Shown: piece by piece, positions 57,440 to 64,000 of the stretch | Numbering within the stretch: the stretch's first letter is position 1 | Layout of the letters: each line of letters opens with the position of its first letter | Assembly (NCBI GenBank): GCA_003586115.2 | Contig: QVOM02000103.1 | Location: 372,001-436,000, forward strand | Reading direction: 5' to 3' | Length of the DNA: 64,000 nucleotides | Source: Salvator merianae | Taxonomy: Eukaryota > Chordata > Lepidosauria > Squamata > Teiidae | Notes under the pieces: model-generated | Seen by the model: only the letters and a program-made list of their open reading frames with translations | Told to the model about the DNA's origin: nothing | Databases searched by the model: none | Position numbers and translations under genes: made by a program

Positions 57440-57931
57440 GGTCCCTTTCCACACTATTTGAGTTATTCCAGGCACATAACATGTAGCAGTAATCACGGGC
57501 CATGCTGGAGCAGGCTAGCAGTAGACACTTCAAGGGTTGTTTGCATTTGAACAGCATGACACAGTTCATTGCTAGCTACTACCTCCAATGAATTGTCAGA
57601 GACAGTGCAGAGACTTTGAAGGCAGGTACAAAAGTTCCCGGCCTTTGCAGTTTCCAGAAGAGTCCTGTTTGGTGGTGTACCATTTCCAGCTGCACCCATT
57701 ATATTCCAGCCTACAGCAGCATGTTGTTTGCAGGCCCTCCATAGTCCAGAATTTGGGTGCTAGCACGGCTGTAGACCACTTGGGCACCACATCTCACTCC
57801 ACTGTTTCATCTAATGCAGATGAAGTCATCTACAGAGGGGTGGAGCCTGCCATAGTTCATGCTAGTCTGGGGACAGCAGCCCCCCTGGACCCCTTCATGT
57901 CATGAGACAATGGTAAATGCAGAAAAGGGCC
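57440..57931. mobile_element. Family-A-like MITE, separate subfamily
   Basis: Ends GGTCCCTTTCCACACTATTTGAG and AATGCAGAAAAGGGCC, inverted forms of the common tip. The interior differs from the main family A, but TGAGTTATTCCAGGC and ATGCAGATGAAG recur at 8131. About 490 bp, non-coding. Confidence 0.55.
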
Positions 57932-58145
57932 AAGGCCATTGGAGCCATTAGTCTTTGCAGGTTAACAGGAGAAGATAAAAGAATCATACCAAAGCCATTT
58001 TGTCTGCTTCTCTTCATCCTTCCATCTTGACATTTTAGCTCACCACTTCTTGCCTAGCTGATTGCAGAAGGATATGCATAGTTGTGATGTTGATAGCATC
58101 TTCAACAGGTTTGCAAGCAAATTAGCCTCCTGAAATTAGCTCTCG

Positions 58146-58278
58146 TTAGGAAGGTGAGATTTGAACATTCATGGGGGTGTGAGGCAGTCTGGCATGTGAA
58201 TGATCCTATCTACAAATTATCTTTAAGCTGCCTCAGAGGTACTTTTTTCTTTTTTACTCCATGTGTACACAGTCTTGG
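58146..58278. mobile_element. Family-E MITE, right part
   Basis: ATCTTTAAGCTGCCTCAGAGGTACTTTTTTCTTTTTTACTCCATGTGTACACAG is the right arm of the family (compare 44180-44227). The left arm is not clear. Confidence 0.5.
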
Positions 58279-58801
58279 CTTTCACTCAGACCTGCCAGTA
58301 AAATGAACAGGAAGGATGGATGCTGCCCAGTGATTCAGGTACAGCCAAGCTCCTCTGTCATGCAAACAAGCCTAAACATGTATCCAAAACATGTGTCTTC
58401 ATATAACGACATCATTGTGACATTGCCTGGTACTGCCATCTCTTTTCCAGGACTGGAAAAGCAGGTAAGCTGAAGTAAGCATTCATCTTGCTCCTAGGCC
58501 AATTTGTTAGGTGTTACATAATGATGGTAACTCCATCCCCTCTGAAGGTCACAGATCTGTTTAAATTGATTCTGAGCAGAGGATAACCTTATGATTTAAT
58601 TATCTGAAAGGTTTGTGAACAGGAACATTCACGGTTTACCTCCTCTGTTATTCCTCCCTTTAAAGACTCTCTGTTGTATTCCCCCTCCCCAATGCTGCTT
58701 CTGCAACGATTTATGGTCCTTCCTAAACTCTTTCTCTCTGTTAATTTCCCCCACTCCTCCAGCTGTTTTTCTTTCGCTCACTCACTTTATCTCTCTCTTT
58801 A

Positions 58802-58836
<35 letters not shown>

Positions 58837-60139
58837 AATGGAGAGAGTGTGTTTTCTGGCAGGGAAGACCACTGTCTGTAAATATATACTTAGTAGCACT
58901 TGACAAGTTTCTTTATTTAACGATGATAATGATGCTTGAAAAGGAAAAATGTTGTTTGTGAAAGCAGAGGTGTATGCAGTTTCAAATGTCTGTTTTTTCT
59001 CAGGTGGGAAAGAAAGTGAAGTGGTAGGAGTGTCCCAGTGAAACTCCCTTTGACTGAATAGAAAAAAAAAAATTATGAAGGTGAAGGGCAGAGCAGGTCA
59101 CAGTCCAGGAAACATTTTCATGCTTCAAAGGAAGTATTTAAAATGGGTGTTTAGCCTGCAGTAATGGAGAAGATGGTTTAAATCTGAATGTAGAAAGATA
59201 CAGCCTGACAGAGTTGCAGTGATGCAACCCCCAATTCTGTACTGTTAGAAGAATATTCTCTGCTTTTTAAATAAAAAAAGGTAAACAAAACTATTTTTCT
59301 ATACAATGGAATTACAATTTTCAAAAGTCTTACTGTTTTTTATTTAATAGTATGCATCACACTCTTTGTGAACTATGAACTTGCAAATGTGTAAGGGTTT
59401 TCTTTCAAATATCTTTTTAAAAATATTACAGATTAAATCATTTGATGAACTAAAGTATAAGGATCAGAATGGATCTGATGAAGTGAACAATAAAAGGGCA
59501 GAGAGCTTTAAAAACAAACTGGTTTCCAAGGTAGCCTGGGAAGCTCTTAATCACTTATGTAACTTGTTATTTCATTCAGACAGAAGGAAATAAATGTTTT
59601 AATAACATGTATAAAGCACTAATGAAACAACTTTTATAGATTTGCAGCCCAAGCATAGGGATTAAATTTTACACTTATTCACCCATCTTGGGCTGACTAT
59701 CTGTAAGCACTTCCACAAGCATTCGATTATTGATTATTCATAACTTCTATACTACCAGAAGCAAATCACATTAGCATTCCTTCCTGCTACTACTGCTCCT
59801 ATCTAGCTGTTGGCACACAAGATCCACACCTCTTCCACAGCCATATCACTGAACCTTTGCTTCCTGTTTTCCACTTCTTGATTTCTGTTTTGCACTGGGA
59901 CTCTGATACAAGCCAGCCATGCACCACCTTGCCTGAATTTTGAAGAGTCGCCTTTTAATATGGTTTAGGCAGTTCTGTCTCTCTCCTTCTCTCCAATACA
60001 TAAAGGGTATTGGTAAAGTGATTGAGAATGAGCTGTTCCTTACACCAACAAATATGTGTACTGGGCTTAGTTCTGCCATTAAAACATTGCTGAGGGGCAA
60101 TGGATGCTGAGTGCTTATGATCAAGAGAGGATGGAAGCT
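58279..60139. other. Unassigned DNA with CT and CA tracts
   Basis: A CT-rich stretch at 58775-58814 runs into (CA)n at 58815-58837. The rest has no recognised gene or element. Confidence 0.45.
58787..58837. repeat. (CT)n-(CA)n compound microsatellite
   Basis: Interrupted CT units followed by about 11 CA units. Confidence 0.95.
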
Positions 60140-60260
60140 TGGATTGGGCTGCCCCTACTTTAACTTTTTTATATATTGGATTTTATTGTCTGGCTTGGAT
60201 ATCTAAGCTACCGCATGGCCTTTGGACAACGAGAAGGGGAATAAATAAAATGAATAGATC
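60140..60260 (+). mobile_element. L2/CR1-type LINE 3' tail
   Basis: GGATTTTATTGTCTGGC, then TAAGCTACCGCATGGC...GAGAAGGGGAATAAATAAAATGAATAG is the familiar 'TAAGCTGCC...GGG-ATAAATAAAATAAAT' end of squamate LINEs, in plus orientation. Confidence 0.55.
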
Positions 60261-60394
60261 AGGTGTCAAGGCACTTTAACTATGGTTTGCTTTGCACTTT
60301 TGCCCTTCTGTAAGCTATAATGTAGGCTCATATGCCTAAGAAAGAGGAAGGAGAAGGAAATGAACAGGATCAATGTGACCACTGAGAAACATCT

Positions 60395-60625
60395 CCTTTA
60401 GATATTTATTTTTATTCCATTCATATCCTACCCTTCACCCAAAGGTCCCTAGTTGGGTCTCAGCATGTGATAAGAGCACATAACCCTAAAATATATTTTT
60501 AAAAAATAACCCTTGCACCCTGGCAAGACTACATTTAGAGGAAACTTTGCAGCAAAGGCCTGAGTGAAGAGATTTGTTTTAATCAAATGTCAAAACCCAT
60601 AAAAATGATGACTTTTCCTTTAACA
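60395..60625 (-). mobile_element. L2/CR1-type LINE 3' fragment
   Basis: TTTATTTTTATTCCATTCATATCCTACCCTTCACCCAAAGG is a LINE tail read in reverse, close to 23940-23990. The part after 60520 (GGAAACTTTGCAGCAAAGGCCTGAGTGAAGAGATTTG) fits the neighbouring UTR. Confidence 0.55.
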
Positions 60626-60737
60626 AGTTAGAGATGTAATTCCATTAGTATCTTCCTTTATACTAATACATTTCAAATGGCCACTAGAGGGATTGGGAGT
60701 AGAGGCAGCTTAGGGTTAGCTATCGCTTATGGGCTTT

Positions 60738-61095
60738 GGGCTTTTCTGCACTTACCTCTTCTGGACCTTTTTAATCTGCATGCTGGTATAGACTAGAGAA
60801 GCCACACACCCCACTAGTACACTCTGTCATCACAAAATGAAGCATAATTTGGATCAGGAGGTCCAAAATGGCCTCCTGGTCTGGTATAATTCCAGAATAT
60901 CAATAGACCTGATAAAACAGGTCTACCAGTGCACTAAAGCCATGGGGGACCCATTTCAGCAGTGTGCCTTGTTGCATCACTGAACTGGATCCCCAGGGGC
61001 TCCAAGACCAGGAATTTTCATTCCCGGCCATCAGGGCCAGCTCCAACGCTCATGTGAGTTTCAGGGAAGTACAGGGTGCAGATCCAGACTAGAAC
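60738..61095 (+). mobile_element. Family-A MITE copy
   Basis: Starts GGGCTTTTCTGCACTTACCTC. It then has, in order, GACTAGAGAAGCC, CACTAGTACACTCTGTC, GAAGCATAATTTGGATCAGGAGG, GGCCTCCTGGTCTGG, GGGGGACCCATTTCAGCAGTGTGCC, GGGGCTCCAAGACCAGGAA. The right tip is worn. Good reference for the interior. Confidence 0.65.
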
Positions 61096-61261
61096 AGCAC
61101 CAGACATTCTGTCTCTCCTCTACAATAGATTCAACAAAACAGTAATGGACAGATGGTACAAAAGTTAAGTCATCGGTTGTGTTGTTGCCCTACTTCCTTT
61201 TGATTACATAATGTGGAAGAAAAATGGTTTGTTGCTTTACTGATGTATTCTCTTCTCTCTA

Positions 61262-61305
61262 GAGGTTGACCAAAGATGGATTAAAATTTAGGTACAGTGA
61301 AGTCT
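61262..61305. mobile_element. Terminus related to the 38.4-kb MITE
   Basis: TTGACCAAAGATGGATTAAAATTTAGGTACAGTG resembles the right arm at 38604-38635. No left arm was found, so a fragment. Confidence 0.4.
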
Positions 61306-61448
61306 CAGTGTATTGCAAATTTCCCCCTCCCCCATAAAAGACAACAAGCAGAAATAACCCATTTCTCATTTTGAGTGAACAACCTGAGTGTCTTTATCTG
61401 GAAAATGCTTTGGGGACCTTTCTTCATGGAACCCTTAATACAGTCTAA

Positions 61449-61963
61449 GGGTCCATGTAGTTCACTTTTAGGTCATATAGATCTGCATATTAGTGCAGAT
61501 CTATGTGACCACACCCCCTGCTAGTATGCGATGCCCACACAAGACAGAACAAGATCTGAGTTAAGGAAGACCTTAATCAAGATCTCTGGTAGTCTTAATA
61601 AATTGGATCAACCAGAGGGACCAGTGACCTGATCAGGAACACAGAGGCATGCAGAAGGCACACCTCCCGAATTTGGAAGTATTGGGAGGTGCCTTCCAGC
61701 AGCACACCATAGCATGCCACTGAAAAGCATACACACCCCAGGAGCCCAAGGCTAGGAACAAATATTCCTAGCCTTTAGAAGTGTGGAGATACAGCTGCAA
61801 AGCTCACACAAGCTTTGCAGCCATGGCATGACCTAATTTGGATCAGTGCCATCAGTGCATTTGGCACTGATCCCACCCATGCCTCCCCACAATCTGGATC
61901 AGTGGGGTGGGCTAATCCAGACCCACTGATCCAGATCTGAAGCAGGCATGTACAGAAAGGGCC
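61449..61963 (+). mobile_element. Family-A MITE, longest copy
   Basis: Left GGGTCCATGTAGTTCAC; right ATGTACAGAAAGGGCC. It has AGATCTGCATATTAGTGCAGATCT (a hairpin), CTGCTAGTATGC, AAGATCTGAGTTAAGG, GGAGCCCAAGGCTAGGAA and a GATCAGTG-rich right arm. 515 bp. Its right half is like the 6957 copy. Non-coding. Confidence 0.6.
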
Positions 61964-62519
61964 TTTGACTGCACTGCATTATAGACTTAACCATGTTGAC
62001 TCTGTATCCTCTCAGCATTTCTCTCCTCAAATTAGCTGGTAGTATCCAAAGATGTTCATGCTGTACACGTTGTCTTTGTTTTGATCTAGTCATGTGACCA
62101 ATTAATAAATCAGTAAACCTAAATCTGGGCACTAGTGAGAAAGATGTAGAGGGTTGGATTCTGCAACATTTGTCATACCTCTATTCCCCTATGGCCCTCA
62201 GGCTGTGGAGGCCCCTCCCCTTCACTGTCACTGTGCTAATATCAATGATATCAATCCATGAAGGAAAAGAATAACAATACTCTGAGTTTTCTCCAATTCT
62301 GTCCAAAATTCCAGATACCGCAATTACCAGGATAAACAGCTTTTTCCCTAAGCCTCAAGGACAAGAGAATGGCTAGGTTAAAGGATACTATATTTACTAA
62401 GATATCCACAGGTAGAAGGAGTCCTGCCCTTTTTTGCAAGAATAAATGTATATACCATTCACTGTGAAATGAATCTTGCCTCCATTTTTAATCCACTGGG
62501 AATCAGAGGATGGGAAGAT
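61964..62519. other. Unassigned DNA
   Basis: No gene or repeat recognised. Confidence 0.45.
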
Positions 62520-62640
62520 ATTTATTTACTATTTATTATTTACATTTTTATACCACCCTACACCTAATGGTCTCAAGGAGGTTTACAATTAAAATAAAAC
62601 AGTTATAATCATAAAATAAAATAGGCAGCATTTCAGTTAT
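62520..62640 (-). mobile_element. L2/CR1-type LINE 3' tail
   Basis: TATTTATTTACTATTTATT, then TTTTTATACCACCCTACACCTAATGG and AAGGAGGTTTACAATTAAAATAAAAC. Read in reverse this is the standard end TTGTAAACC-CCTT...GGGTGG-TATAAA with an AAATA tail. Confidence 0.7.
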
Positions 62641-62647
62641 TGAATCC

Positions 62648-62804
62648 ACAGTTATTGCCGTAGGAGGTGGTGAGCTCTTCACTGGAGGTCTTCAAGGAGA
62701 GACTGGACAGATATCTGTCTGGGATGGTTTAGTGAATCCTGCATTGAGCAGGGGGTTGGACTCTGATGACCCTGGAGGTTCCTTCCAACTCTATGATTCT
62801 CCGA
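62648..62804 (+). mobile_element. CR1 LINE 3' end
   Basis: GGTGGTGAGCTCTTCACTGGAGGTCTTCAAGGAGAGACTGGACAG, then GGGGGTTGGACTCTGATGACCCTGGAGGTTCCTTCCAACTCTATGATTCT. This is the CR1 3' UTR pattern (GTTGGACT-GATGACC...TTCCAAC...ATGATTCT) known in birds and reptiles. It is 5'-truncated, as most CR1 copies are. Confidence 0.88.
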
Positions 62805-63838
62805 GTCCCAACAAAAGGAACTCTGCAATGTACAGCTTGGAAGGCAAGGAAAACCAGATGTTAGTCAAGAGTAATCCAGCTTTTAGAGTTGTCTTTCTTT
62901 CACCAAAGGCATCTAGTTTGCTGTTGCAGCAGGCAGCAGGAGTGAGATAGTGATTTGGTTTTCTGTACAGTCTGTTTCTGGGTTCAAATTTCATTTTATA
63001 AGGACACAAGAGCCATCTAATAAGTTTTGTACATAAGAGGTGAAAGTCAAGAAGATCCTGAATTTAGCTTGACATACCACCTGACCTCAAGAAGGCTTTT
63101 GATGCTTTGGCAGGGGGCCTCACCCAGAGCATCACTCAAAACTTGGCATCACAGCAATAAGAAAATATTTAATTCTCAAGCACTGTGGACACTGAGATCC
63201 AAATTGGAAACTACTTTTAAGAGACCTTCAAGAGACAGCTCCTCTTAATGCTGTCTGAATTTTACCAAAAAATGCCAAGTATTCCCCAGTAACCTTCTCT
63301 CTCTCCCCTGATACAGAAACACTAGAAAAGATATTGATTTTTACATTTGTCCAAAGTAGCATTTTCCCTCTGCAGTTTTATTCGGGGGGGGGGGGAGTCA
63401 CTAGAAAAGCAAACACTTTCTTTCTTATGTTCCCTAAGCAGGACCCACAATGTCTGCCAAGGCTGGAATTTTAGAGTTCAAAGATGTCTGTCTTGGTTTA
63501 ATAACATCCACTTTGTATGTCAATGAGCCAGACTCCTGCAGGATGTGTGAAAGAGAAACTCTGTAATTTGCTCTCTGGAAACTGCCAGCATGGCTCTAGG
63601 TGCATATTAATGCAGCTCAGGAGCATCAATGAGGTGATTATAGGCTCCCCAGAGAACTAATTTTACAGCTAGCCCTTAGGAGCCTTCAGAGAGTTGATTC
63701 AAATGATTCAAGGCAAGAATCTATCCATCCATAGGCACACTGGCCTACTGTTCATGCTGAAGAAGCTGACATTTCTCCATCTCTAGCTAGGGCACAGACT
63801 GAAATACATAACATCTGTATGATAGGAATGGAATTTTA
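62805..63838. other. Unassigned DNA
   Basis: A G-run of 13 at 63384-63396. No gene or terminus was recognised. Confidence 0.45.
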
Positions 63839-64000
63839 GGGCCTTTCCATACTTGCTGGTAGATTAGATCATGGTCCATCTCTGCCCCTTCCTAGTACAC
63901 TCTGTCTGCACAAAGTGGAGCATAAACTGGACTAAAGCACCCAAAATGGCATCCTGGTCTGGTCTACCAGTACCCCTGTTTTTCAAGGTCTATCAGTGCA
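63839..64000 (+). mobile_element. Family-A MITE, cut by window end
   Basis: Starts GGGCCTTTCCATACTTGC after TTTTA. It then has GATTAGATCATGG, CTAGTACACTCTGTC, GGAGCATAAACTGGAC and ATGGCATCCTGGTCTGG, as in the 60738 copy. It continues beyond base 64000. Confidence 0.6.

Overview
This window looks like repeat-rich, non-coding chromosomal DNA of a squamate reptile (lizard or snake). I found no host exon, tRNA, rRNA, CRISPR array or bacterial-type gene. The squamate call rests on the mix of elements: a BovB/RTE LINE, L2/CR1-type LINE tails ending in TTTA repeats, an L1 tail pair, a tRNA-derived SINE, GATA, AAAG and GT microsatellites, a Tc1 element, a BED-finger hAT transposase, a degenerate Ty3/gypsy element, and many short palindromic DNA transposons with termini such as TAGGGATGTGCAC or GGGCCTTTCTGCACTT. 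Open frames are short and broken. Everything I could identify at protein level belongs to mobile elements.

Layout. 0-4.2 kb: unassigned DNA, a family-D MITE with a CpG-rich element nested inside it, and a palindromic hAT MITE with a perfect 8-bp duplication. 4.64-6.18 kb: full-length but dead Tc1. 6.5-8.8 kb: LINE tail, family-A MITEs, a GT microsatellite. 8.9-13.25 kb: minus-strand Ty3/gypsy ruin (Gag, protease, start of RT, RNase H, integrase), interrupted at the gag-pol junction by a probable solo LTR and a multi-hairpin CpG-rich element. 15.06-15.66 kb: CpG-rich element with a 20-bp minisatellite. 18.1-20.7 kb: L1 tail and minus-strand hAT transposase pseudogene. 22.4 kb: SINE. 25.6-26.4 kb: long multi-hairpin region. 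29.7-32.8 kb: minus-strand BovB. 34.3-35.1 kb: nested MITEs and microsatellites. 35.5-36.95 kb: minus-strand L2-type reverse transcriptase. 42.4-43.6 kb: 1.1-kb Harbinger-like element. 43.7-64 kb: a scatter of MITE families A to G, LINE tails and a CR1 3' end.

Nothing here forms a pathway. The interest lies in the transposon record: several MITE families with more than one copy in one window, target-site duplications readable by eye, and insertions inside insertions that give a relative order of events. I did not find a clearly new biological system. The best candidates for a second look are the hairpin-built elements at 11.75-12.04 kb and 25.8-26.25 kb, the CpG-rich GGGCCTGTTCGCA elements, and the apparent shared terminal logic of several MITE families. 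Family letters (A to G) are mine and are defined in the entries.
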